Shown here: positions 35,736 to 43,016 of the stretch, piece by piece
Numbering within the stretch: position 1 is the first letter of the stretch
How the letters are laid out: each line of letters starts with the position of its first letter
Source of the DNA: Deltaproteobacteria bacterium
Lineage (GTDB): Bacteria > Myxococcota_A > Polyangia > Polyangiales > Houyiibacteriaceae
Direction of reading: 5' to 3'
Assembly (NCBI GenBank): GCA_019313915.1
Contig: JAFDAJ010000014.1
Location: 1-52,305 of the forward strand
Length of the DNA stretch: 52,305 bases
Notes under the pieces: model-generated
The model's database searches: none
What the model was told of the DNA's origin: nothing
Seen by the model: only the letters and a program-made list of their open reading frames with translations
Made by a program: the position numbers and the translations under genes

Positions 35736-36520
35736 GCCGTCACCTCCACTCGGAGCAGGTTTCTACCCAAGAAAAGGTAGTCTCCATGGCTCAGGTCCCG
35801 CTCGCCCCGAATGCGAACGTAAGTCCCGTTCTGGGAGTTCTCATCGATCAGTTCGAGGGATTCCCCGGACATTTCGACTCGGGCGTGCCTGGGCGACAGA
35901 TAAACGTCGTCCGGGAAGTTGATGTCGCATTCCTCACGACCGATTTGAAGCGACCGCTCGTGGGCGCAGCAGACGATCCCGTCCATGCCGCCTTCGAGGA
36001 CCTGCGTGACGCGGAACGCGCTCGGTCGCCTTGGCGACGCATAGAAATGCGTCTGGTCGGCCTCGGGACCCGAGGTGTCCTTGGGCGTAGCGTCCACGCG
36101 GAACAGCTGCTGGCCGCACATGAAATGGTCGCCAATTTGAATCGGACATGCCCCTCGAATCCGAATGTACACACCGTTGAGGCTACCCTCATCCCGCACG
36201 ACCAGCTTTTCGCCACGGTAGACGAAGTTCGCGTGCACCGGGCTGAGCCAGTTGTCGCTGGGGAACGGGATCTGGTCCGCTTCACGCCCGGCGACGTGGT
36301 CGGTCGCCTGAAGGAGATAGCTGAGCCCCTCACCCATTGCCTCGTCTCCCCGGACGACGATGAGCCGCGCCTTGCCCGGCATCTGCAGCGCTCCGAAAAA
36401 CCGTGTCTCGAGCGTCTGTGCTTCGTTGGGCACGCCTGCCCCACAGGCCCCGCAGAACTTGTGCCCCGATGGAACCGCGCTTGCGCACTCGGTGCAGACG
36501 TAATTGCGAGCTTGCTCCAT
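35732..36520 (-). CDS. Zinc-ribbon protein with two FHA domains
   Basis: A 262-residue paralogue of the downstream gene. One zinc ribbon (CTECASAVPSGHKFCGACG, residues 9-27) is followed by two FHA domains. The first carries HVAGREADQIPFPSDNWLSPVHANF and DEGSLNGVYIRIRG, the second LQIGREECDINFPDDVYLSPRHARVEM and NSQNGTYVRIRG. Conserved Gly-Arg, Ser-x-x-His and Asn-Gly residues of FHA domains are present in both. The shared layout and VYIRI wording suggest an old duplication that produced the pair. Confidence 0.85.
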   Translation of the reverse strand: MEQARNYVCTECASAVPSGHKFCGACGAGVPNEAQTLETRFFGALQMPGKARLIVVRGDEAMGEGLSYLLQATDHVAGREADQIPFPSDNWLSPVHANFVYRGEKLVVRDEGSLNGVYIRIRGACPIQIGDHFMCGQQLFRVDATPKDTSGPEADQTHFYASPRRPSAFRVTQVLEGGMDGIVCCAHERSLQIGREECDINFPDDVYLSPRHARVEMSGESLELIDENSQNGTYVRIRGERDLSHGDYLFLGRNLLRVEVTA

Positions 36521-36674
36521 GCCCTCGTTCCCCTCTTGGGCCTACCCCGATGGTGGCAAACCTATCGGGAGTTGTAGGCCATCGAATCACCCCTAGTCAA
36601 TGCGTGCTCGAGCTGGCAATTCCTCAGGCCAAGGCGCCTTTGCTTGTCCTGGCGCTCCGACTACCCTCTCGCCG

Positions 36675-37340
36675 ATGGAGCTCCTTGCAGGCGCATTGTT
36701 GGAGCGGCCCCCCGGGCCCAAGTACACATCCGAGCTTCGTTTTGCGGAGCTGGCCCCTCAGGCCCCTCTTCCCAAGCCCGGGACGCTCGCCAAGTGGCGG
36801 CAAAAGCTGCCGGACGGGTTCGAACTGGCCCTCCGTGCGCCGGACGCGTCCTGGCAGTCACCTGCAGGGCCATTGCGACCGAGTCGCGAGCTCGACGCAG
36901 GTCTAGCGTGGCTCGGCGAGGCGGCGGACGCACTCCAAGCATCGATGATTGTCGTCTCCACGAGCGCCGCAGTGACGACGGGAGCCCGGGACCGCGAGCG
37001 GTTGCGCGACTACTTCGGCCGAATTCCCCGAACCGAAGGGCGGCTCATCGCTTGGAGGCCAACTGGACTTTGGGAGCCGGAAGCCGTGCAAACGATGGCA
37101 AGCGCGCTCTCGCTGGTAGGCGGGTTTGACGCCGTGGACGACCCAGCGCCGGAGGCCGAGGTCCTGTATGCTTCCTTGCTCGCAGAGGGACTCCGGCGAT
37201 CGTTTTCGCACGCACTGCTCCTCGACGTGCTCGACAAGCTCCAAAGCTCCGGCGCGGCGCGCGCGTTCGTCACCATCGAATCGCGACAATCCTTTCGAGA
37301 GGCACGCCTGCTTCAAGCGCTGTCCGAAGGGCGAGAGTGA
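36675..37340 (+). CDS. DUF72-like protein
   Basis: A protein of about 221 residues resembling the DUF72 (YecE) TIM-barrel family. The block YTSELRFAELAPQAPLPKPG and KWRQKLPDGFELALRAP matches the region 'FNTVEVNSTFYRLP..F..A.K.P', but the usual first strand GTSGWxY is missing and the protein is short. The ATG at 36675 follows CTCGCCG. It overlaps the NFACT gene by 4 bp, so the two are surely co-translated. Function unknown. Confidence 0.6.
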   Translation: MELLAGALLERPPGPKYTSELRFAELAPQAPLPKPGTLAKWRQKLPDGFELALRAPDASWQSPAGPLRPSRELDAGLAWLGEAADALQASMIVVSTSAAVTTGARDRERLRDYFGRIPRTEGRLIAWRPTGLWEPEAVQTMASALSLVGGFDAVDDPAPEAEVLYASLLAEGLRRSFSHALLLDVLDKLQSSGAARAFVTIESRQSFREARLLQALSEGRE

Positions 37341-38662
37341 GCGGGTGGAATGCCAAGATCGCGCGCGTTGACCAACCCGAGCCCGGGCTCCTGAGTCTCT
37401 CGTTCCGAGCCGGTGGCCGCAACGAGGTTCTGCTCCTCGTCACGCTCCCCGGATCACTTGCGATGGGCGTCGTGACCGAACGGCCGCGCGGCGCGAGCGC
37501 AAGCCCGGCGCTATCTCAGCTCCGGCGGCACGTCGAAGGTGCGCGCATCGAAACCGTGGAAATGAGCCAGCGAGCGAGTCGGCTGTCGCTCACTCGAGCG
37601 GACCAGACACGGTTCCTGATCACGGCGCCAAGCAAACCCTACGGCGCGTGGTGGCTCTGCGAGACGGACGGCTCGATCGTCGTGCGTTCACCCGGGGCGC
37701 CTGCCTCGGTGCCGGCCGAAGAGGAGCACCTCGACCCGAAGAGCTTGGACGAGCTTCGCGCAACGGGAGGCGCGGTGTTGGATGCCCATCAATCGACGCG
37801 TGTCCGCCAACTCGAGCGTCTTTTGGATAGGCAAATCAAACGCCTTTCGAAGAAGCGCGATGCGATCGTCGGCGATCTCGAGCGGGCCGCGAAGGCGGAT
37901 GATCTGCACGAAAAGGCGAGTCTCATCCTCGCTAACATCACGGAAATTACAGGGAATGCGACCTATTTCGAGACAACGACCTGGGGCGACGACGCGCAGC
38001 CCGTCCGCATCGAGCTCGACCCACGCAAGAGTCCGGCCGAGCTCGCGCAGGACCTCTTCAAGAAGTCTAAGCGCCTCAAGCGAGGGTTGGATGTTGCGCC
38101 GGAGCGGCTCGACGCCGTGAAGGGGGAAATCGCGGACCTCGTTCGCGTTCGCGATACACTCGCTGACTGCTCTCCCAACGAGCTGGCGACGAAGCTCGAA
38201 GCGCTAGGGGTCTCGATCACCGAGCCGAGGGAGGACGCGCGCAAGCGACGACAGGCGGGCACACGTCTGCCTTATCGGGAGTTCAGCACCGTCGATGGGT
38301 TGGCCGTGCTCGTCGGCCGCGGCGCAGCCGACAATGACCGCCTCACTCTTCGCGTGGCACGGCCGCACGATCTGTGGCTGCATGCTCGCGGCGCGACAGG
38401 CGCGCACGTCGTCGTTCGCCTCTCCAAAGGGAAGTCGTGCGCACCCGAAACGCTAGTTGACGCGGCAACGTTAGCGGCGCACTTCAGCGATTTTCGCGGA
38501 GAGACTATCGTCGACGTGCTCTACACACCGCGGCGGTTCGTGCACAAACGAAGGGGTAGCGCCGTGGGCTCGGTCACGCTTGGAAGCGAGAAAGTAATCG
38601 CCGTGCGTATGGAAGCGCCGCGACTACGGAGGCTCCTCGAGAGCGAAAAGAAGACATCTTAA
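37337..38662 (+). CDS. NFACT-family protein (RqcH/FbpA-like)
   Basis: A 441-residue protein of the NFACT family, whose bacterial member RqcH tags stalled nascent chains with alanine on the large ribosomal subunit. An N-terminal domain (residues 1-125) is shorter than usual. A central coiled coil runs from about residue 150 (RQLERLLDRQIKRLSKKRDAIV) to 290, and the NFACT-R domain follows (LPYREFSTVDGLAVLVGRGAADND, RVARPHDLWLHARGATGAHVVVR). The Asp-Arg pair of NFACT-N that contacts tRNA seems replaced in this region (QRASRLSL), so tailing activity is uncertain. GTG start. Confidence 0.82.
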   Translation: MSGWNAKIARVDQPEPGLLSLSFRAGGRNEVLLLVTLPGSLAMGVVTERPRGASASPALSQLRRHVEGARIETVEMSQRASRLSLTRADQTRFLITAPSKPYGAWWLCETDGSIVVRSPGAPASVPAEEEHLDPKSLDELRATGGAVLDAHQSTRVRQLERLLDRQIKRLSKKRDAIVGDLERAAKADDLHEKASLILANITEITGNATYFETTTWGDDAQPVRIELDPRKSPAELAQDLFKKSKRLKRGLDVAPERLDAVKGEIADLVRVRDTLADCSPNELATKLEALGVSITEPREDARKRRQAGTRLPYREFSTVDGLAVLVGRGAADNDRLTLRVARPHDLWLHARGATGAHVVVRLSKGKSCAPETLVDAATLAAHFSDFRGETIVDVLYTPRRFVHKRRGSAVGSVTLGSEKVIAVRMEAPRLRRLLESEKKTS

Positions 38663-38670
38663 ATTGCCAA

Positions 38671-38694
38671 CGCCCCAGCCAAAGAGCTGGGGCG
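38671..38694. terminator. Terminator-like hairpin after the NFACT gene
   Basis: CGCCCCAGC / GCTGGGGCG form a perfect 9-bp stem (38671-38679 and 38686-38694) with loop CAAAGA, starting 9 bp after the NFACT stop. On the plus strand it is not followed by a T run; on the minus strand TTGGCAATTT follows. It may serve either convergent gene. Confidence 0.5.
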
Positions 38695-38774
38695 CTAGCA
38701 GACGAACACCCCCCGATAAGAAAGAGGGATCGTCACGACAAACTGCGCGAAGGCCCCAAAAAACCAGGGCCTTA

Positions 38775-38806
38775 GGCCAGGGGCCACCAGAGGTGACCCC
38801 TTGGTC
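38775..38806 (-). terminator. Hairpin downstream of the histone-like gene
   Basis: On the minus strand the stop at 38835-38833 is followed by a stem of about 11 pairs with one mismatch and one bulge and a 3-nt loop (38775-38806). A second 7-bp hairpin AAGGCCC/GGGCCTT with an A-rich loop follows at 38750-38773. Neither is followed by a strong T run. Together with the hairpin at 38671-38694 they fill the 170-bp convergent gap. Confidence 0.4.
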
Positions 38807-38832
38807 GACCCGAAGGTCCACCGCCTAGAAGC

Positions 38833-39153
38833 TTATTTCTTCTTACGAGTCGCGCGCTTCTTGGTTGCACGCTTTTTGGTTGCGCGCTTCTTGGTTGCAC
38901 GCTTTTTGGTTGCGCGCTTTTTGGTTGCACGCTTCTTAGTTGCGCGCTTTTTGGTTGCACGCTTCTTAGTTGCGCGCTTTTTGGTTGCACGCTTTTTGGT
39001 TGCGCGCTTCTTGGTTGCGCGCTTCTTAGTTGCGCGCTTCTTGGTTGCGCGCTTCTTAGTTGCGCGCTTTTTGGTTGTGCGCTTCTTAGTCGCGCGCTTT
39101 TTTGCTGGCCGCTTCTTTGCGGCCTTCTTTGTTCGTCTTTTTGCAGTCGCCAT
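38833..39153 (-). CDS. Histone-H1-like lysine/arginine-rich repeat protein
   Basis: A 106-residue highly basic protein made almost wholly of KKRAT pentapeptide repeats (about 16 units), with a short MATAKRRTKKAAKKRP start and a RKKK end. It resembles the C-terminal tail of histone H1 and the bacterial Hc1/KAAK-type nucleoid proteins known from chlamydiae and myxobacteria. It probably binds DNA or RNA nonspecifically by charge. The ATG at 39153 is chosen since GGAGGAGG lies 6-8 bp upstream; five codons before it are also open. No acidic or hydrophobic core is present. Confidence 0.85.
   Translation of the reverse strand: MATAKRRTKKAAKKRPAKKRATKKRTTKKRATKKRATKKRATKKRATKKRATKKRATKKRATKKRATKKRATKKRATKKRATKKRATKKRATKKRATKKRATRKKK
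38840..39100. repeat. 15-bp tandem repeat encoding KKRAT
   Basis: About 16 copies of a 15-bp unit lie inside the histone-like gene; on the plus strand the unit reads TTGGTTGCGCGCTTC with C/T and A/G exchanges. The variation is nearly all at third codon positions of Lys and Arg, so the peptide repeat is kept while the DNA drifts. The tract can be expected to change copy number between strains. Confidence 0.9.
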
Positions 39154-39195
39154 TTCGACCTCCTCCAAGGTGGGTCAATATTGCAGGTGCACGTA

Positions 39196-39224
39196 CCGTA
39201 TTGTCACGTCACTTCACGTGTCAA
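39196..39224 (-). promoter_or_regulatory. Putative promoter of the histone-like gene
   Basis: Read on the minus strand, a perfect TTGACA (39224-39219) lies 17 bp before a weak -10 (ATACGG, 39201-39196; one-base shifts give AATACG or TACGGT). Transcription would start about 35-40 bp before the ATG at 39153. The adjacent sequence repeats CACGT three times (39190-39219). Confidence 0.4.
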
Positions 39225-39309
39225 GCGGAAGCGCACATGAATTATACATAACTTTACCCTATTTGAGCGAAAAGTTTTGCAACGTCGGCTTTCAACAGTT
39301 TGTAATCGT

Positions 39310-39329
39310 TGATAAACGTATGTTTATCA
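39310..39329. promoter_or_regulatory. 20-bp perfect inverted repeat (possible operator)
   Basis: TGATAAAC-GTAT-GTTTATCA is a palindrome with 8-bp arms in the divergent gap between the histone-like gene and cdnL. The surrounding 100 bp are notably AT-rich compared with the rest of the window. The repeat could bind a dimeric regulator or form an RNA hairpin; no T run follows on either strand. Confidence 0.45.
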
Positions 39330-39433
39330 GACCACGTTGAAAAGCTGAAGAAAGTTCGTCCAAGCACGATGCGCGGAACGATCGAAACCCCAAACGGAAG
39401 ATCGGTTGGACCTCCGTAACGCTGGGGAGCGCG

Positions 39434-39462
39434 TTGACCCGCATGCTCTCTAGGGCTACATT
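39434..39462 (+). promoter_or_regulatory. Promoter of cdnL
   Basis: TTGACC (39434-39439), a 17-bp spacer and TACATT (39457-39462) match the sigma70 consensus at 5 and 4 of 6 positions. Transcription would start near 39469, leaving a leader of about 150 nt before the cdnL ATG, which has AAGGAG 7 bp upstream. CdnL itself acts at such housekeeping promoters, so autoregulation is possible but not shown. Confidence 0.5.
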
Positions 39463-39619
39463 TGGTCCCGGCTGGGGCGCTACCCGGCCGCACCGAAAGG
39501 GCGGGGACGCGCGAAGTGCGAGGCTGAGTCCTGAAATAAACACTTCGCAGCGCCCGTTTAACCGATACGCGTGCCAATCAGGCGTAAGCGAACATTTTTT
39601 GGCGAGATAAGGAGTCCCG

Positions 39620-40129
39620 ATGCAAGCGGGGACATACGAATTCAAGGTTGGCGACAAGGCCATCTATCCCAAGCAGGGCGTGACCGAGGTCGTTTCCATC
39701 GAGGAGCGAAAAATCGGCACGGCGACTATGGAGTTCTACGTGCTGAGGCCGCTGGATGCGAAGAACAACGATCGGATCCGGGTGGCGGTCGCACAGGCCA
39801 AGAAGGTGGGGCTCAGGCCCCCGATCTCCGAGACCGACATCAAGGAGATTTTCGCCCTGCTCGAAGAGCAGCCTGTCGTGTTCGACAATCAGACCTGGAA
39901 CCGCCGATACCGTGGTTTCATGGACAAAATTAAGACCGGCTCGGTCTTCGACGTCGCCGAGGTCATGCGGGACCTCTATCGGTTGCAGGTCGAGAAGTCC
40001 CTGTCCTTCGGCGAGAAGAAGATGCTGGAGACCGCGCGCAATCTGGTCGTGAAGGAGATCGCCGTGGCGCGCTCCGAGAGCGAGGAGACCACGCAGGCCG
40101 ACATCGAGCAGATCTTTCGGAAGAACTAG
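39620..40129 (+). CDS. cdnL: CdnL / CarD-family transcription regulator
   Basis: CdnL binds the RNA polymerase beta subunit and stabilises open complexes at rRNA and other housekeeping promoters; it is essential in Myxococcus. The 169-residue protein has the RNAP-interacting Tudor-like domain (FKVGDKAIYPKQGVTEVVSIEE..YVLRPL) and the C-terminal helical DNA-binding domain with NQTWNRRYRGFMDKIKTGSVF and VMRDLYRLQVEKSLSFGEKKML, including the conserved Trp. Length is normal. A clear AAGGAG site precedes the ATG. RNase G follows after 7 bp. Confidence 0.93.
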   Translation: MQAGTYEFKVGDKAIYPKQGVTEVVSIEERKIGTATMEFYVLRPLDAKNNDRIRVAVAQAKKVGLRPPISETDIKEIFALLEEQPVVFDNQTWNRRYRGFMDKIKTGSVFDVAEVMRDLYRLQVEKSLSFGEKKMLETARNLVVKEIAVARSESEETTQADIEQIFRKN

Positions 40130-40136
40130 ATCTTCC

Positions 40137-41651
40137 GTGGCAAAAAATACACTCCTGATCAACGTCGACATTGGAGAGACGCGCGTTGGTCTCATAGCGG
40201 AGGGAGTGCTCCGCGAGCTCTACGTCGAGCGCCGACATCATCGGTCGCCAGTGGGGAACGTCTACCTCGGCCGAGTGACCCGCGTCCTGCCAGGGATGCA
40301 AGCGGCCTTCATCGACGTCGGGCTCGACCGCGCGGCCTTCCTTCACGTGGAGGACCTCCAAGCGGAGCCCGGCACTGAAGAGGAAGGCGAAGGCAACGAA
40401 AAGCGCAACACTTTCAAAGGCCGACGGAACCGAGCTTCCAGAAAGACACCAATTCGCGACCTTCTCAAGGAGGGGCAGTCGCTCATGGTGCAGGTCTCGA
40501 AGGGGCCAATCGGGACGAAGGGCGCTCGTGTCACGAGTCACGTGGCGCTCCCCGGGCGCTACGTCGTGTTCATGCCTACGGTCGACCACGTCGGCGTTTC
40601 CAAGCGAATCGGCAACGATCGCGAGAGGCGGCGGCTCAAAGAGGTCATCGACTCGGTGAAGCCACCACACGGCGGCGTAGTCGTCCGGACACTCGCCCAG
40701 GGGCTCACCAAAAAGAAGCTCAAGGCCGACATCGGCTACCTCGTACAGCTCTGGGAACAGACTCAGAAGGCCCAGAAAGCAGTCAAAAAGGCCCCTGCGC
40801 TGATTCACGAAGAGCCGGACCTCGTGATCCAGTCCGCGCGGGACCTCTTCACCGAGGACGTCAGCGAAATCGTCGTCGACGATCGCGACGAATACCAGCG
40901 CCTCAAGGAATTCTTGACGCTCTTCCTGCCAGAGCGGGCCAACGACCTGCGGCTCTACGAAGGGCACGAACCTTTGTTCGACGAGTACGGCATCGAGGAG
41001 GAGATCACTCGCGCGCTTTCCCGCAAGGTCCAGCTCCCATCGGGCGGGCACCTGGTGATCGACCAGGCCGAAGCATTGACGGCAATCGACGTCAACACCG
41101 GAAGGTTCACAGGCAAGGGAGGCGACGTCGAGCAGACGATCCTGCAAACCAATCTCGAGGCGGTGCGCGAGATCGCGTATCAACTCTTGTTCCGAAACAT
41201 CGGCGGCCTGATCGTGCTCGACTTCATCGACATGGAGCGGCACGCCCATCGGGAAAAGGTCTTCAAGGCATTTCTCGCTGCTCTGAAAACGGACAAGTCT
41301 AGAACCACCGCGCTTCGGATCAGCGAGTTGGGTCTGGTCGAGATGACTCGGAAACGGACTCGGCAGTCGCTCGGGCGAACGCTCTACGAGCCGTGTTTCT
41401 TTTGCGACGGGACCGGGCTCCTTCAGTCGAAGGAAACCGTGTGCCACGAGATCTTCCGGCAGATGCGGCGCGAGCGAGACTCACTCCCAGGCTACAAGAT
41501 CGTCATCAGCGCGCACCCCGCGGTCTGCGACATGCTCGAACGCGAAGAAAAGGCCTCTGTCGCAGAGGCAGCTCGGCGCTTCCAGCGACGCATCGAACTG
41601 AAGCCGAGAAACGACTATCATGTGGAGCAGTTCGACCTGACGGGAGTCTGA
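40137..41651 (+). CDS. rng: Ribonuclease G/E
   Basis: A 504-residue endoribonuclease of the RNase E/G family that cleaves single-stranded A/U-rich RNA and matures rRNA. The N-terminal S1 domain (NVYLGRVTRVLPGMQAAFIDVGLDRAAFLH) contains a charged insert (residues 77-105). The DNase-I-like catalytic core has AIDVNTG (Asp318) and LDFIDM (Asp362), and the Zn-link region reads EPCFFCDGTG (Cys420, Cys423). It lacks the long scaffold tail of RNase E, so RNase G is the better label. GTG start, 7 bp after cdnL. Confidence 0.94.
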   Translation: MAKNTLLINVDIGETRVGLIAEGVLRELYVERRHHRSPVGNVYLGRVTRVLPGMQAAFIDVGLDRAAFLHVEDLQAEPGTEEEGEGNEKRNTFKGRRNRASRKTPIRDLLKEGQSLMVQVSKGPIGTKGARVTSHVALPGRYVVFMPTVDHVGVSKRIGNDRERRRLKEVIDSVKPPHGGVVVRTLAQGLTKKKLKADIGYLVQLWEQTQKAQKAVKKAPALIHEEPDLVIQSARDLFTEDVSEIVVDDRDEYQRLKEFLTLFLPERANDLRLYEGHEPLFDEYGIEEEITRALSRKVQLPSGGHLVIDQAEALTAIDVNTGRFTGKGGDVEQTILQTNLEAVREIAYQLLFRNIGGLIVLDFIDMERHAHREKVFKAFLAALKTDKSRTTALRISELGLVEMTRKRTRQSLGRTLYEPCFFCDGTGLLQSKETVCHEIFRQMRRERDSLPGYKIVISAHPAVCDMLEREEKASVAEAARRFQRRIELKPRNDYHVEQFDLTGV

Positions 41652-41658
41652 CGTTCCG

Positions 41659-41988
41659 ATGAGCAACGACGACGGCCAACGCATCAACAAACGGGTCACG
41701 ATCAACAAGGAGTTCGAGTCCTTCGATGCCTTCGTTCATGAATACGTGACAAACGTCTCGCGGTCCGGTGTGTTCATCCGCTCAAAGGAGCCTCTGCCTG
41801 TCGGAACGGAGGTCAATCTCACATTCACGGTGATCATGGACGACATCGAGACGATCGAAGGCGCAGGCCAGGTGGTCCGTGTGCAGGATGACCCCCCGGG
41901 CATGGGCGTGGCTTTCACCAAACTCACGAAGTACTCGGAAGACCTGCTCGTCAGGCTGCTAACCCTACACGGCGCAGTCCCCCAATGA
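41659..41988 (+). CDS. PilZ-domain protein
   Basis: A 109-residue stand-alone PilZ-like domain. It has the core FVHEYVTNVSRSGVFIRSKEPLPVGTEVNLTFTV and VVRVQDDPPGMGVAFTKL (D/NxSxxG-like motif as NVSRSGVF). The first c-di-GMP motif RxxxR is not evident in the basic N-terminus (RINKRVTINKEF), so binding is uncertain; many myxobacterial PilZ proteins diverge here. It follows rng by 7 bp. Confidence 0.85.
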   Translation: MSNDDGQRINKRVTINKEFESFDAFVHEYVTNVSRSGVFIRSKEPLPVGTEVNLTFTVIMDDIETIEGAGQVVRVQDDPPGMGVAFTKLTKYSEDLLVRLLTLHGAVPQ

Positions 41989-42001
41989 CCCACCAGGGAA
42001 A

Positions 42002-42016
42002 AGGGGTCTGACCCCT
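42002..42016 (-). terminator. Small hairpin with T run after the FHA-DUF4388 gene
   Basis: AGGGG-TCTGA-CCCCT is a perfect 5-bp stem with a 5-nt loop, 3 bp from the stop at 42019. On the minus strand it is followed by TTTCCC, so it looks like a short intrinsic terminator for the FHA-DUF4388 gene in the 30-bp convergent gap with the PilZ gene. Confidence 0.5.
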
Positions 42017-42018
42017 CG

Positions 42019-42969
42019 CTAGTCGCTGGTTATGTAGGCTTTTTCGAGGAGGGTTACGACGACCTCTGCGACCTCTGGGTCCGGTTTGCCGCTGTGGTTC
42101 ATCATGTCGACGAGCGTGTCGTAGTTGAGCGCAAGCTGAATCACGTCCAGTTCCTCGGGCGAAGCGTCACGCAGCGGCTTCTCTAGCGGGGAGACCACGG
42201 AAATCCTAGATTTCAGCGACGGGAGTGCGTCTCCGAGACGCATGATCTCGTCGAGTTGGCGCATACCCTCCATGAGGAGGCCTTCGATGCTGCCCTGAAT
42301 CTCGGTGGGAAATGTGCGCTCCACTTTGGGGAGCAGGTCGAAGGTGCCCTTGTCCCAAACGAGCACGCGATAAAATGCCTTCTCGGGCGGCACCGACTCA
42401 TCGCCATTGACGACGGCGAACTGCACCATGCCCTCTTCGAGGTAAATCGAGCCGACGTCGTCCTCGGTCGTGATCTGCAAGACACCGGTCTTCTTGGACG
42501 CCGAGAACAGCTGAAGGAGATCTGGCAGCGGCACTTCGGCAATGGAGCCGGTCATGGTGCTGACTGGGGATGGTCTCGCGCTCGCGGCGGCAGCATCCAT
42601 CTTGGCCTTGGCATCCTGCACGGAGGCAGACCCGTCGGACGCGACCACTTTGATGATGCTCGTGCCGATCAGGATACGATCGCCCTCCGCCAACTTGGTC
42701 CGAGTGATCTTCTCCCCGTTGACGAAGCTCCCATTCGTCGAACCAAGGTCCTCCAAGAAGATGTCCCCGCTCTCGACGGAAATCTTCGCGTGACGTCGGG
42801 AAACCATGTCCTCGACGAGGACCATCTCCAGCTCGCTGGAGCGCCCAATCACAATCTCTCCGTCCTCAGGAAGAGGAAATTCCCCTCCCTGGTACTTCCC
42901 AGAGATGAAACGCAGCGCCAACGGCAACGCCAGACCTTCGATGACCAATTCCCCTCGCTCCGAACCCAT
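42019..42969 (-). CDS. FHA-DUF4388 (PATAN-type) signalling protein
   Basis: A 316-residue cytosolic protein. An N-terminal FHA domain (residues 15-100: IVIGRSSELEMVLVEDMVSRRHAKI..DLGSTNGSFVNGEKI) binds phosphothreonine. A linker follows, then a DUF4388 domain (about 140-245: GSIAEVPLPDLLQLFSASKKTGVLQI..IYLEEGMVQFAVVNG). This architecture is typical of myxobacterial gene regulation and gliding-related proteins. The C-terminus is helical. The start is divergent from the peptidase-propeller gene by 47 bp. Confidence 0.9.
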   Translation of the reverse strand: MGSERGELVIEGLALPLALRFISGKYQGGEFPLPEDGEIVIGRSSELEMVLVEDMVSRRHAKISVESGDIFLEDLGSTNGSFVNGEKITRTKLAEGDRILIGTSIIKVVASDGSASVQDAKAKMDAAAASARPSPVSTMTGSIAEVPLPDLLQLFSASKKTGVLQITTEDDVGSIYLEEGMVQFAVVNGDESVPPEKAFYRVLVWDKGTFDLLPKVERTFPTEIQGSIEGLLMEGMRQLDEIMRLGDALPSLKSRISVVSPLEKPLRDASPEELDVIQLALNYDTLVDMMNHSGKPDPEVAEVVVTLLEKAYITSD

Positions 42970-43016
42970 TGTAACGAAACCCCGCCTTGAATCAGAGTTA
43001 AGGCTAGGAGCTGGCT

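Larger units (their letters stand above)
39154..39619. other. 466-bp divergent intergenic region
   Basis: This gap between the histone-like gene and cdnL holds a candidate promoter for each gene, the 20-bp palindrome at 39310, an AT-rich segment (about 39236-39345) and a leader of about 150 bp before cdnL. I see no open reading frame with coding character and no RNA gene that I can name. Confidence 0.6.

Noticed and set aside
38801-39340. 179-codon open frame with RFLVA repeats, opposite the histone-like gene
   Set aside because: It is the mirror of the KKRAT repeat; a 15-bp period keeps all frames free of stops. It has no ribosome site and the minus-strand frame has one and matches a known protein type.
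40000-41447. Long minus-strand frame opposite RNase G
   Set aside because: Shadow; the RNase G reading has catalytic Asp residues and the CxxC link.
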